Positions 1 through 10,229 of a stretch of 64,000 nt of DNA are shown here, piece after piece; positions within the stretch are counted from its first letter, which is position 1, and every line of letters begins with the position of its first letter. The notes under the pieces are model-generated. The model was given only the letters and a program-made list of their open reading frames with translations, searched no databases and had not been told where the DNA came from. Origin of the DNA: Cellulomonas telluris (lineage in GTDB: Bacteria; Actinomycetota; Actinomycetes; Actinomycetales; Cellulomonadaceae); contig NZ_QXFN01000002.1 of the NCBI RefSeq assembly GCF_004886325.1, forward strand, positions 682,001 through 746,000, written 5' to 3'. Both the position numbers and the translations under genes were made by a program.

Positions 1-596
1 CGCGGGCGGCCGCCGACGCCGGCGCCGACCTCGTCAACGACACGTGGGCGGGGCACGACCCGGCTCTGGTCGAGGTCGCGGCCGAGCGCGGCCTCGGCGT
101 CGTCTGCTCGCACACGGGCGGCGCCGCCCCGCGGACGGACCCGTGGCGCGTGGCCTACGCGCCCCGCCCGGGAGCCGACCCGGACGCCGACCCGCTCGAC
201 GCCGTCGTGGACGACGTGGTCGCGACCGTCACGGCCGCGGCGGCGCGTGCCGTCGCGCTCGGGGTCGACCCCGCCTCGGTGCTGGTGGACGCCACCCTCG
301 ACTTCGGCAAGACGACGTGGCACTCGCTGCACCTGCTCCGACGGACCCCACGGATCGTGCAGATCGGGCACCCTGTGCTCATGGCAGTGTCGCGCAAGGA
401 CCTCGTCGGGGAGACCCTGGGGCTGCCGCCCGAGGAGCGTCTCGAGGGCACGCTCGCCGCGACCGCGGTGGCCGCGTGGCTGGGGGCGCGGGTGTTCCGC
501 GTGCACGACGTCGCGGCGACGCGGCGCACGGTCGACATGGTGGCCGCCCTGCGCGCCGAGCGGGCACCGGTGCACGCCGTCCGGGGCATGGTGTGA
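1..596 (+). CDS. folP: Dihydropteroate synthase, C-terminal part (5' end cut by window)
   Basis: Open from the window edge (frame begins at base 3), so the start lies outside. The enzyme condenses para-aminobenzoate with the pterin pyrophosphate to form 7,8-dihydropteroate in cytoplasmic folate synthesis. Visible DHPS landmarks are the GADLVNDTWAG strand at the edge, the DATLDFGKTTWHSLHLLRR segment, and GHPVLMAVSRKDLVGE, which carries the Ser-Arg-Lys of the pterin/sulfonamide pocket. About 197 of an expected 270-290 residues are present. The stop TGA overlaps the GTG of the next gene (GTGA), so the two are probably co-translated. Confidence 0.93.
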   Translation, partial: RAAADAGADLVNDTWAGHDPALVEVAAERGLGVVCSHTGGAAPRTDPWRVAYAPRPGADPDADPLDAVVDDVVATVTAAAARAVALGVDPASVLVDATLDFGKTTWHSLHLLRRTPRIVQIGHPVLMAVSRKDLVGETLGLPPEERLEGTLAATAVAAWLGARVFRVHDVAATRRTVDMVAALRAERAPVHAVRGMV

Positions 597-1957
597 GCGA
601 GTCCGACGGGCCCGTGCGCGCGCGGGACGCGGACGCGGTGTCCGCCCCGCCGCCCGCGGAAGCCACGCCGTCCGCGGGGGCCGCGCCGGCAGCGGACGCC
701 GCGCACGCCGGCCCTACCGCGGACGAGACGCCCGCCACGGGCCCGGCCTCACCCTGGCAGGGCGTGCGCGCGTGGCCCTGGTGGGCTCACGTCCTGCTCG
801 TCTACGCCGCGGCCAAGGTGTTCGCCGCCGCCGTGTTCGTCTGGACCGCGCAGGTGCAGGAGGCGAACCTGTGGACCTCCGCGCGCCCCGACTACCTCTC
901 CTTCGTCGCGCTCATGTACGACGGGTCCTGGTACCGCCAGGTGGCCGAGGACGGCTACCCCGCGGAGCTGCCCCGCGGGGCGGACGGGCTCGTGCAGCAG
1001 AACGCGTGGGCGTTCTTCCCCCTCTTCCCGATGCTCGTGCGCGGGCTCATGACCGTCACGGGCGGGACGTGGGTCGTGCTCGCGCCGACGCTCGCCCTGC
1101 TGCTCGGCGCGGGCGCCGCGCTCGTCGTGCACCAGGCCGTCGTGCACGGCGCACCCCGCGCGGTCGCCGCGCGCCCCGGCCTGCCGCTCGCCACCGTCGC
1201 GCTGGTCTGCGCGTTCCCGACCGCCGCGGTGCTCCAGGTCGCGTACACCGAGTCGCTGGCGCTGCTGCTCGTCGCGTCGGCGCTGCTGCTGCTCGTCCGG
1301 CGGCGGTACGCGTGGACGGCCCTCGTCGTCCTCGCGCTGGGGTTCACGCGGGCCGTCGCCCTGCCGATGGCCGCGGTCGTGGTGGTGCACCTGGCGGTCC
1401 GCTGGTGGCGCACCCGCCGCGGCGAGGACGACCTGCGCCCGGCCGGCACGCTCGGCCTGGTCGCGCTCGCGGGCTTCTCGGGCGTCTCCGGCTTCGCCTG
1501 GCCCGCGATCTGCGGCTGGGCGACCGGGGTGCCCGACGGGTACCTGCAGACGCAGGAGGCGTGGCGCGGCGTGCGGGAGGTCGTGCCGTTCTCCGGCTGG
1601 ACCTACGTGCCGCAGTTCTGGTTCGGCGCGTGGGGCACGTGGCTGACCGTCGCCGGCTTCGTGCTCGTCGCGGTCGTGCTCCTCGTGCCGGCCGCGTGGC
1701 GCCTCGGGCCCGAGCTGCACGCGTGGGGGGCCGCCTACGTCGTCTACATCCTCGCGGTGATCGAGCCGGGCAGCAGCCTCGCCCGGTTCCTGCTCCTCGC
1801 CTTCCCGCTCGGAGCGGTCACGGCCGGTGCCGTCACGCGCCCGGCCCGGGCCCGGCGTGCCTGGTTCGTCGGCGTGCTGGTCCTCATGCTGGGCCTGCAG
1901 GCGCTCTGGATCCGGCAGATGTGGGAGTTCAACCCGGGCGGCGACTGGCCGCCGTGA
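593..1957 (+). CDS. PIG-V-type (GPI mannosyltransferase 2-like) integral membrane glycosyltransferase
   Basis: 454 residues starting at a GTG that overlaps the folP stop. After a Pro/Ala-rich cytoplasmic N-terminus of about 50 residues come roughly ten hydrophobic segments. The motif DGSWYRQVAEDGYP in the first extracytoplasmic loop matches the PF04188 family, in which an Asp in this loop is needed for transfer from a polyprenyl-phosphate mannose donor. A role in mannosylating a wall or membrane glycoconjugate fits actinobacteria, but the acceptor cannot be read from sequence. The product ends in WEFNPGGDWPP. Confidence 0.8.
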   Translation: MSESDGPVRARDADAVSAPPPAEATPSAGAAPAADAAHAGPTADETPATGPASPWQGVRAWPWWAHVLLVYAAAKVFAAAVFVWTAQVQEANLWTSARPDYLSFVALMYDGSWYRQVAEDGYPAELPRGADGLVQQNAWAFFPLFPMLVRGLMTVTGGTWVVLAPTLALLLGAGAALVVHQAVVHGAPRAVAARPGLPLATVALVCAFPTAAVLQVAYTESLALLLVASALLLLVRRRYAWTALVVLALGFTRAVALPMAAVVVVHLAVRWWRTRRGEDDLRPAGTLGLVALAGFSGVSGFAWPAICGWATGVPDGYLQTQEAWRGVREVVPFSGWTYVPQFWFGAWGTWLTVAGFVLVAVVLLVPAAWRLGPELHAWGAAYVVYILAVIEPGSSLARFLLLAFPLGAVTAGAVTRPARARRAWFVGVLVLMLGLQALWIRQMWEFNPGGDWPP

Positions 1958-2000
1958 CGCCCCGGGCGGCGCTCGCGCGCGGGGCCGGACGGGTGGGGGC

Positions 2001-2043
2001 GGCACCCGGTGCGGGTGCCCGCGCGCCGGGCGCCGCCCGGCGC
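2001..2043 (+). terminator. Tandem GC hairpins after the folP operon
   Basis: Two inverted repeats follow the mannosyltransferase. GGCACCC/GGGTGCC lies at 2001-2007 and 2013-2019. A near-perfect palindrome of GCGCCGGGCG and its complement spans 2023-2043. There is no T tract, as is usual for terminators in this GC range. Confidence 0.45.
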
Positions 2044-2058
2044 CGTGCCCGGGTGAAC

Positions 2059-2064
2059 TAGGAT
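2059..2064 (+). promoter_or_regulatory. Candidate -10 element for the DUF3117 gene
   Basis: TAGGAT fits the actinobacterial TANNNT -10 pattern. It would place the start of transcription near 2071, giving a leader of about 95 nt. No convincing -35 box is visible. The leader holds three TGATC copies spaced exactly 11 bp apart. Confidence 0.4.
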
Positions 2065-2082
2065 GGTCGGCGGACAACCGGC

Positions 2083-2109
2083 TGATCAGGGACTGATCGA
2101 CCGTTGATC
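2083..2109 (+). repeat. Three TGATC iterons at 11-bp spacing in the DUF3117 leader
   Basis: TGATC occurs at 2083, 2094 and 2105, so each copy lies on the same helical face. The first two can also pair as GATCA/TGATC in RNA. This could be an operator or a structured leader; function unknown. Confidence 0.4.
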
Positions 2110-2164
2110 GGGCACGCCCCGGGACCCGTCGGGGCGGCACCGCACGAGGCGAAGGAGAGGCCGC

Positions 2165-2332
2165 ATGGCCGCGATGAAGCCGAGGACCGGCGACGGACCG
2201 CTCGAGGTGACCAAGGAGGGGCGCGGCATCGTCATGCGCGTGCCGCTCGAGGGGGGCGGACGGCTGGTGGTCGAGCTCAACGCGACCGAGGCCGCCGAGC
2301 TGGGCGAGGCGCTGACCTCCGTCGTCAGCTGA
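2165..2332 (+). CDS. DUF3117 small protein
   Basis: A 55-residue protein beginning MAAMKPRTGDGPLEVTKEGR and ending TEAAELGEALTSVVS, preceded by a good ribosome site (AAGGAGAG). It matches the PF11314 family, a short protein conserved across actinobacteria whose function is not established. The start is fixed by the conserved MAAMKPRTGDGP opening. It lies upstream of pepA, 7 bp apart, and may share its transcript. Confidence is high in the gene and low in any role. Confidence 0.9.
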   Translation: MAAMKPRTGDGPLEVTKEGRGIVMRVPLEGGGRLVVELNATEAAELGEALTSVVS

Positions 2333-2339
2333 CGACCGC

Positions 2340-3986
2340 ATGACACCCCGCACCACCGCGCGACGCACCGGGGTGGCCCGCACGTCCGGTGCGGGCTCCT
2401 CGCGCGCGTCGTCGCCCGCCCCGGGCACGCGCCCGCTGCCGGCGGTCGTCCTGCACGGCGCCACGGTCGTCGACTCGCCCCTCCTCGAGGACGGGTCGGT
2501 CGACGCCGTGGCCGTGCAGGTCGCGCCCGCCCGGCCCGGTGACGACGAGCTCCAGCCGCGCACCGGCACCCCGCAGGCCGCCGCCCGGTACGGCATCGAC
2601 CTCGCCGAGCTGGCCGAGCGTGCCGGGCTGACGGGCGCCGCCGGGGAGGCCTTCACGGTGCACCTGCCGCAGCCCGTGGGCTCGTCGGTCGTGCTGCCGT
2701 GGGCGGGGATGCCGCCGCGCATCGTCCTGGTGGGCGTCGGTGACGAGGGCGGGACGTCGCTGCGTCGCGCCGGCGCCGCCCTCGCGCGCGCCACCCGCGG
2801 GCTGCGCCGGGTCGCCACGAGCGTGGGCGCGCAGACCCACCACGACGCCCCCGCCGCCGCGCAGGCCGCGCGGGCCGTCGTCGAGGGCTACCTGCTGGCG
2901 TCCTACACGATCCCGCGCATCGCGTCGTCGTCGGACGAGAAGGCCCCGGCCGAGCTCGTGCTGCTCGGGCGCGACGGGCCCGAGGTCACGGCGGCCGTCG
3001 ACGCGGCGCGCACCGCGGCCGCCGCCACGTGGCTCGTCCGCGACCTGGCGAACACGCCCTCGAACGTCAAGGACCCGGCCTGGATGGCGGACCGTGCGCG
3101 CCGGCTCGCCGGGCGGGCCGGGCTCGAGGTCGAGGTGCTCGGACCCCGCGAGCTCGCCGCCGGCGGGTTCGGCGGCATCCTCGCGGTGGGCGGCGGGTCG
3201 GCCTCCTCGCCGCGCCTCGTGCGCGTCACGTACACCCCCGAGGGCCGCGCCGGCCGGCACGTCGTCGTCGTCGGCAAGGGCATCACGTACGACACGGGCG
3301 GGCTGTCCATCAAGCCGCGCGAGGCGATGGTCCCGATGAAGACGGACATGGCCGGCGCCGCCGTCGCGCTCGCGACGGTGCTCGCGGCCGCCGAGGCCCG
3401 CGTCCCGCACCGGGTCACCGCCGTCCTGCCGCTCGCCGAGAACCACGTAGGGGCGGCGTCGTACCGCCCCGGGGACGTGCTGCGCCTGTTCGGCGGCACC
3501 ACGGTCGAGGTGGCGAACACCGACGCGGAGGGCCGGCTCGTGCTGGGCGACGCGCTCGCCTGGGCCGACGCGACCCTCGAGCCGGACGTCCTCGTCGACG
3601 TCGCGACCCTCACCGGTGCGGCGACGCTCGGCCTCGGCAAGCAGCACGCCGCGCTGTACGGCACGGACGACGCGCTCGTCGCCGGCCTGGTCGCGGCGGG
3701 CGAGCGGACGGGCGAGCTCGCGTGGCACATGCCGCTCGTCGAGGAGTACGACGAGGCGGTCCGCTCGAGCGTGGCCGACCTGCGGCACGTGCCCGTCGAC
3801 CGGCACATCGGCGGCGGGTCCATCACTGCCGCGCTGTTCCTGCGCCGGTTCGTCGGGACGCGCCCGTGGGCGCACCTCGACATCGCCGGCCCCGGCCGGG
3901 CCCCGGCGGACAAGCACGAGGTCACCGAGGGTGCGACCGGCTACGGCGCGCGCCTGCTCCTCGACTGGCTGAGCCGCCTCGACTGA
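2340..3986 (+). CDS. pepA: Leucyl aminopeptidase, M17 family
   Basis: 548 residues, a little longer than the usual 500. This cytosolic metallo-exopeptidase removes N-terminal residues, with leucine preferred in the family, and helps recycle peptides. The C-terminal catalytic half carries VGKGITYDTGGLSIKP (Lys about 313 and Asp about 318) and the family signature NTDAEGRL (about 393-400), which supply the two-zinc ligands and catalytic Lys/Arg. The variable N-terminal domain starts with a Ser/Arg-rich stretch not seen in most homologues, so a later start is possible. It is convergent with the O-methyltransferase gene. Confidence 0.93.
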   Translation: MTPRTTARRTGVARTSGAGSSRASSPAPGTRPLPAVVLHGATVVDSPLLEDGSVDAVAVQVAPARPGDDELQPRTGTPQAAARYGIDLAELAERAGLTGAAGEAFTVHLPQPVGSSVVLPWAGMPPRIVLVGVGDEGGTSLRRAGAALARATRGLRRVATSVGAQTHHDAPAAAQAARAVVEGYLLASYTIPRIASSSDEKAPAELVLLGRDGPEVTAAVDAARTAAAATWLVRDLANTPSNVKDPAWMADRARRLAGRAGLEVEVLGPRELAAGGFGGILAVGGGSASSPRLVRVTYTPEGRAGRHVVVVGKGITYDTGGLSIKPREAMVPMKTDMAGAAVALATVLAAAEARVPHRVTAVLPLAENHVGAASYRPGDVLRLFGGTTVEVANTDAEGRLVLGDALAWADATLEPDVLVDVATLTGAATLGLGKQHAALYGTDDALVAGLVAAGERTGELAWHMPLVEEYDEAVRSSVADLRHVPVDRHIGGGSITAALFLRRFVGTRPWAHLDIAGPGRAPADKHEVTEGATGYGARLLLDWLSRLD

Positions 3987-3991
3987 GCGCC

Positions 3992-4011
3992 GCCCGCCCG
4001 CGCGGGCGGGC
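3992..4011. terminator. Bidirectional GC hairpin between pepA and the O-methyltransferase gene
   Basis: GCCCGCCC and its complement GGGCGGGC are separated by GCGC, in the 39-bp gap between two convergent genes. It probably serves both strands. Confidence 0.5.
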
Positions 4012-4025
4012 CCGGGCGCGCCGGC

Positions 4026-4658
4026 TCAGCGGCGGACCGCGACCAGCAGGCCGTCGCCGACGGGCAGCAGGGCCGGCACGAGCCGCTCGTCGCCGCGCAC
4101 CTGGCGCCCGACGTCGCGCATCGTCGTCGTCGCCTCGTCCCGCCGCGCCGGGTCGCCCACCCGGTCGTGCCACAGCGCGTCGTCGACGACGAGCACGCCG
4201 CCGCGGCGCAGCAGGCGCACGGCCTGCTCGACGTAGCCGGGGGTGCCCTCGACGTCGGCGTCCACGACGACCATGTCGTAGCCGCCGTCGGTCAGCCGGG
4301 GGAGCACGTCCGACGCGCGCCCGGAGATCGTGCGCGTCCGGGTGCTGCGCACGCCGTCCTCGGCGAAGGCCTGCTTCGCGGCCCGCTGGTGCTCGAGCTC
4401 GATGTCGATCGTCGTGAGGACGCCGTCCGCGGGCATGCCCCGCAGCAGGTACAGCGACCCCACGCCGGCACCCGTGCCCACCTCCACGACGGCCCGCGCC
4501 TGCGCGGTCGCCGCCAGGACGCGCAGCGCCGCCCCCGCGCCGGGCAGCACCGGCGTGCACCCGAGGTGGGACGCCCGCTCGCGCGCGCGCAGCAGCACGT
4601 CGTCCTCGGCGAGGAACTCCTCGCAGTAGACCCAGCTCTGGGCCTTGTCGGTGGAGAT
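4026..4658 (-). CDS. SAM-dependent O-methyltransferase (Rv1220c-like), apparent ATC start
   Basis: Class I methyltransferase with the SAM motif VVEVGTGAGVGSLYLL, the acidic strand TIDIELEH and MVVVDADVEG. It resembles bacterial catechol-type O-methyltransferases and M. tuberculosis Rv1220c; the substrate is unknown. The first standard in-frame start is a GTG at 4598. However, the frame continues upstream with STDKAQSWVYCEEFLAEDDV, which aligns with the family N-terminus, and reaches an ATC codon at 4658-4656. That ATC lies 5 nt after a perfect AGGAGG, and no ATG, GTG or TTG is in frame above it. I therefore take ATC as the start (210 aa). It is divergent from sigE, as in M. tuberculosis. Confidence 0.82.
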   Translation of the reverse strand: MSTDKAQSWVYCEEFLAEDDVLLRARERASHLGCTPVLPGAGAALRVLAATAQARAVVEVGTGAGVGSLYLLRGMPADGVLTTIDIELEHQRAAKQAFAEDGVRSTRTRTISGRASDVLPRLTDGGYDMVVVDADVEGTPGYVEQAVRLLRRGGVLVVDDALWHDRVGDPARRDEATTTMRDVGRQVRGDERLVPALLPVGDGLLVAVRR

Positions 4659-4748
4659 GGGGTCCTCCTGCGCGGTGGGTGGGGCCGGGGTGGAAAGGCG
4701 CGGGACCCGCGCCGCCGTCAGCGTAGTGCCGGACCCGTGCCCGGTCCG

Positions 4749-4774
4749 GGAACCCCTCGGCCGCGCCGGTCGTT
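4749..4774 (+). promoter_or_regulatory. Candidate ECF-sigma promoter upstream of sigE
   Basis: GGAAC (4749-4753) and GTT (4772-4774) are 18 bp apart, the layout of SigE/SigH-type ECF promoters (GGAAC, then about 17-19 bp, then GTT). This would give autoregulation of the sigE operon. Short motifs of this kind arise by chance, so the support is moderate. Confidence 0.4.
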
Positions 4775-4882
4775 CCGCCCAGGACGAACACGGGTCGAGC
4801 CCGGGGCGCCGACCTGGGAGACTGGCCGCGCACGTCCCGGCGGGACCCTCCCGCCGGCACGCGAGGAGACGATCACCGACCG

Positions 4883-5467
4883 ATGAGCACCCCGCCGGCC
4901 GACTGGCAGGTCCCGTCGTGGGAGGAGATCGTCCGCACGCACTCCGGACGCGTCTACCGGCTCGCCTACCGCCTCACCGGCAACCGCCACGACGCGGAGG
5001 ACCTGACGCAGGAGACGTTCGTCCGCGTGTTCCGGTCGCTGCACACCTACAGCCCCGGGACCTTCGAGGGCTGGCTGCACCGCATCACGACCAACCTCTT
5101 CCTCGACATGGCGCGTCGCAGGCAGCGCGTGCGGATCGAGTCGATCGGCGACGACACCGAGCGCTGGTCGTCGCCGGACGTGCTGAGCACCCCCGAGCGG
5201 GCGTTCGAGAACGCGAACCTGGACCACGACGTCCAGCGGGCGCTCGACGCCCTGCCGCCGGAGTACCGCGCCGCCGTCGTGCTGTGCGACATCGAGGGCC
5301 TGTCCTACGAGGAGATCGCGGTCACCCTCGGCATCAAGCTGGGGACCGTCCGCTCGCGCATCCACCGGGCCCGGGCGCGGCTGCGGGACGCGCTGGAGCA
5401 CCGGCGCCCCGGCACCCAGCACGCGACGGACGAGGAGTCCGCGCCGTCCGCCGTGGAGGTCGGGTGA
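4883..5467 (+). CDS. sigE: ECF RNA polymerase sigma factor, SigE type
   Basis: 194 residues. Region 2 (about residues 20-90) contains [33 protein letters not shown] and the DNA-melting segment [15 protein letters not shown]. Region 4 (about 130-180) contains [41 protein letters not shown], a clear helix-turn-helix. The gene is followed, with a GTGA overlap, by a zinc anti-sigma gene and then htrA and tatB, the arrangement of the mycobacterial SigE envelope-stress locus. It should direct transcription of periplasmic quality-control genes once the anti-sigma factor is inactivated. An AGGAGA lies rather far upstream of the ATG. Confidence 0.92.
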   Translation: MSTPPADWQVPSWEEIVRTHSGRVYRLAYRLTGNRHDAEDLTQETFVRVFRSLHTYSPGTFEGWLHRITTNLFLDMARRRQRVRIESIGDDTERWSSPDVLSTPERAFENANLDHDVQRALDALPPEYRAAVVLCDIEGLSYEEIAVTLGIKLGTVRSRIHRARARLRDALEHRRPGTQHATDEESAPSAVEVG

Positions 5468-6393
5468 CGCACCTCGGCTCCTGGGTCAGCGCCCTCGTCG
5501 ACGGCCAGCTGGACGCGGCCGCGACCGAGCGTGCGCTCGCGCACGTCGCCGTCTGCCGGCTGTGCGCGCAGGACCTCGCGGCCGCCCGTGCGGCCCGCCG
5601 CGCCCTCGCCGCGGCCGAGGAGGTGCGCCCGCCGGAGGACCTGACCGCGCGCCTGCTGTCGCTGTCGCAGCAGGTGCCGCCCGCGCCGCCCGTGCCGGTG
5701 GCGCGCGACCCGTTCGCCGTGCCCGGCGCGGGGCCCGGCGCCGGACGTGCCCTCCCGCAGGACGCGACCCGCACGCTGCGCGGCGACGTGGTGGCTCGTC
5801 GCTCGTCCCGGCGCGTGCTCGCCGGGTCCCTCGCCGGGGTCGGCGCGGTGGCGGCGATGCTCTTCGCGCTCGGCGAGCGCCCGGTGGTGGCCCCGTCGGC
5901 CCACCCCGCGGCGGTGCTCGGCCTCCTCGCGCACGACGACACGGCGGCACCCGCCCGGACCGTCCCGGTGTCGGACGACACCGTCGCGTGGCTGCGCGCG
6001 CACGGCTGGACGTTCCCGCGTGAGCTGCCCGCGGGGTGGACGGTCCGGTCGATCCGGTGGTCCGGCGACGACCGCCGCGCGCTCGAGGTCGAGCTCGCGG
6101 CCCCGTCGGGGACCGTGGTGGTGAGCGAGCAGCAGGGCCGGCTGGACACCGACGCCCTGGCCGGGGCCCCCGTGCGCACGGTCGGCGGACGCGAGGTGCA
6201 CGTGCTGTCCACGGAGCCGTGGCTGGTGGTGTGGCAGTCGGAGTCGACCGTGGTGCAGGTGGTCGGCACGGAGGGCGAGGAGGACGTGGACGCGATCGTC
6301 GCGGCGTTCCCGTCGGGCGGGTACGACGACACGGTCGCGGGGCGGATCGGCCGGGGGTGGCAGACGGTGTCGGACGCGGTGGACGGCCGGTGA
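5464..6393 (+). CDS. rseA: Zinc-binding anti-sigma factor (RseA-like)
   Basis: 309 residues from a GTG overlapping the sigE stop. The N-terminus has a ZAS zinc motif, HVAVCRLC (His-x3-Cys-x2-Cys, residues about 26-33). A single membrane segment, [19 protein letters not shown], lies near residues 118-137, followed by an extracytoplasmic domain of about 170 residues. This is the layout of an anti-sigma factor that holds the ECF sigma at the membrane. It is longer than mycobacterial RseA because of the added extracytoplasmic domain, which might sense envelope damage. Its stop overlaps the htrA start by GTGA. Confidence 0.85.
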   Translation: MTHLGSWVSALVDGQLDAAATERALAHVAVCRLCAQDLAAARAARRALAAAEEVRPPEDLTARLLSLSQQVPPAPPVPVARDPFAVPGAGPGAGRALPQDATRTLRGDVVARRSSRRVLAGSLAGVGAVAAMLFALGERPVVAPSAHPAAVLGLLAHDDTAAPARTVPVSDDTVAWLRAHGWTFPRELPAGWTVRSIRWSGDDRRALEVELAAPSGTVVVSEQQGRLDTDALAGAPVRTVGGREVHVLSTEPWLVVWQSESTVVQVVGTEGEEDVDAIVAAFPSGGYDDTVAGRIGRGWQTVSDAVDGR

Positions 6394-7991
6394 CGGACGA
6401 CCCGCAGCGCGTCGAGCAGTCCGAGCCGCCGACGCCGTCGTCCGCGCCGGAGCCGACGCCCGCCACCGAGCCGACGCCCGCCACCGGACCGACGCCGGAG
6501 CCGACGCCGGCCACCGAGCCGGCCCCTGCCCCGGAGCCGACTCCTGCCCCGGACCTGTTCGCACGTCCCTCGACGTACCGGCGGGTCGAGCCGGCCCGCC
6601 CGGTCGGCGCCGCTGCCCCTCCCGGCGCGGCCACCTCGGGTCCCGTCGCTCCCGCTGCCGGTCCCGCCGCGGGCGCCGGTGGTCCTGTCGCGCCCGCCGC
6701 CCCGGCGCCCCGGCCGCCCGCGGCCCAGCCGCCTGCAGCGGCACCCGCCTCACCCGCGTCACCGCCGCAGGCCTCGGCGCCGGCGCCGTGGCGCCCCGAG
6801 AACACGACGCCCGGCCCCGCGCACGCCCCGGTGTGGCCGACGGCCGCCCCTCCCGCGCCCGTCCGCCGGCGGGTGCGGCGTTCCCGCTCGCTGTCGGTGG
6901 CATGGGTCGTGCCGCTGCTCGTCCTCGCGCTCGTCGCGGGCCTCGTGGGGGGCGTCGTCGGCGCCCGCACGTGGGGCGACGACCGACGGCCGACCAGCGC
7001 GGACCTGCCGTCCCCGCCGGCCCAGGAGCCGGGAGGGCAGGCGGCGGCTGTGGAGCGCGACCCCGCCTCGGTCGCGGGGATCGCCGCGGGCGTGCTGCCG
7101 AGCGTGGTCTCCATCGAGGTGGAGGGCGCGGGGGGGTCCGGGTCGGGCTCGGGGTTCGTCCTGCGGGAGGACGGCTACGTCCTGACGAACAACCACGTGG
7201 TGGCCGGAGCCCGCGAGGGCGGGCTGGTCGTGGTGTTCGCGGACGGCACCCAGCTGCCCGGGTCGGTCGTGGGCGCGACCACCGAGTACGACCTCGCGGT
7301 CGTCAAGGTCGAGGCGACCGGGCTCACGCCGCTGACGCTGGGGGACTCCGACGCGGTCGTCGTCGGGGACCCGGTGGTCGCGATCGGTGCGCCCCTCGGT
7401 CTGGTCGGCACGGTGACGACCGGCATCGTCAGCGCACGGAACCGGCCGGTGGTGGCCGGGGAGGGCTCGGACCAGGCGTTCATCAACGCCCTCCAGACGG
7501 ACGCGGCCATCAACCCCGGCAACTCCGGCGGCCCGCTCGTCGACGCCGCGGGCCGCGTCGTGGGGATCAACTCGGCGATCGCGCAGCTGCCGGGCGGCCT
7601 GGGCGCGGCAGGCGGCAGCATCGGGCTCGGGTTCGCGATCCCCTCGAACCAGGCGCGGCGCACGGCGGAGCAGCTCATCACGACCGGGCGCGCCACCTAC
7701 CCGGTGATCGGCGTCCTGCTCGACGAGGGGTGGACCGGCGAGGGCGTGCGCGTGCGCGAGGAGGACGTCGACGGACGTCCCGCGGTCACCCCGGACGGCC
7801 CCGCCGACCGGGCGGGCATCCGCCGGGGCGACGTCATCCTCACGATCGACGGCCGGCCCGTCACCGCCTCGGAGGAGCTGATCGTCGCGATCCGCGCCCG
7901 CGAGCCCGGCGACGCCGTCGAGCTGCGCGTGCGCACCGGCGAGCGCGAGCGCGACGTGCGGGTGCGCCTCGACGAGATCGCGTCCGACTGA
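6390..7991 (+). CDS. htrA: HtrA/DegP-type membrane-anchored serine protease with PDZ domain
   Basis: 533 residues. The first 165 or so form a Pro/Ala/Thr-rich cytoplasmic tail with repeated EPTPAT units. A membrane helix follows (about 170-190), then a trypsin-like protease domain with catalytic His about 269 (TNNHVV), Asp about 301 (EYDLAVVKV) and Ser about 379 (NPGNSGGPLV). A C-terminal PDZ domain (about 430-530) includes GIRRGDVILTIDGRPV. It degrades or refolds damaged proteins outside the membrane, and in the SigE locus it may also act on the anti-sigma factor. The GTG start overlaps the upstream stop, so sigE, the anti-sigma gene and htrA form one coupled operon. Confidence 0.93.
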   Translation: MTDDPQRVEQSEPPTPSSAPEPTPATEPTPATGPTPEPTPATEPAPAPEPTPAPDLFARPSTYRRVEPARPVGAAAPPGAATSGPVAPAAGPAAGAGGPVAPAAPAPRPPAAQPPAAAPASPASPPQASAPAPWRPENTTPGPAHAPVWPTAAPPAPVRRRVRRSRSLSVAWVVPLLVLALVAGLVGGVVGARTWGDDRRPTSADLPSPPAQEPGGQAAAVERDPASVAGIAAGVLPSVVSIEVEGAGGSGSGSGFVLREDGYVLTNNHVVAGAREGGLVVVFADGTQLPGSVVGATTEYDLAVVKVEATGLTPLTLGDSDAVVVGDPVVAIGAPLGLVGTVTTGIVSARNRPVVAGEGSDQAFINALQTDAAINPGNSGGPLVDAAGRVVGINSAIAQLPGGLGAAGGSIGLGFAIPSNQARRTAEQLITTGRATYPVIGVLLDEGWTGEGVRVREEDVDGRPAVTPDGPADRAGIRRGDVILTIDGRPVTASEELIVAIRAREPGDAVELRVRTGERERDVRVRLDEIASD

Positions 7992-7994
7992 CCG

Positions 7995-8035
7995 CCGCCC
8001 ACGGCCCGGCCGACGTCCCCGGCACCCGTGGGCGG
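7995..8035 (+). terminator. Hairpin between htrA and tatB
   Basis: CCGCCCACGG (7995-8004) pairs perfectly with CCGTGGGCGG (8026-8035) across a 21-nt loop. It could end or attenuate the sigE operon. The right arm sits just upstream of the tatB promoter. Confidence 0.4.
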
Positions 8036-8048
8036 GTGCGTGCAGGGG

Positions 8049-8054
8049 TACCCT
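8049..8054 (+). promoter_or_regulatory. Candidate -10 of a leaderless tatB transcript
   Basis: TACCCT ends 6 nt before the tatB GTG, so transcription should begin at or next to the start codon. No ribosome site is present. Confidence 0.5.
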
Positions 8055-8060
8055 GTCCGG

Positions 8061-10220
<2,160 letters not shown>

Positions 10221-10229
10221 ATTCGGCCC

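Noticed and set aside
155-706. Long open frames opposite or out of frame with real genes (for example 749-2818 minus, 8071-9489 minus, 18654-21488 minus, 30689-33676 plus)
   Set aside because: At this GC content stops are rare in all frames. These frames translate to Arg/Pro/Ala/Gly-rich text without domains and lie over genes with clear families.
6446-6555. Tandem DNA repeat in the first part of htrA
   Set aside because: It encodes an EPTPAT-like cytoplasmic tail in frame with the protease; low-complexity tails of this kind are ordinary in actinobacterial HtrA proteins.
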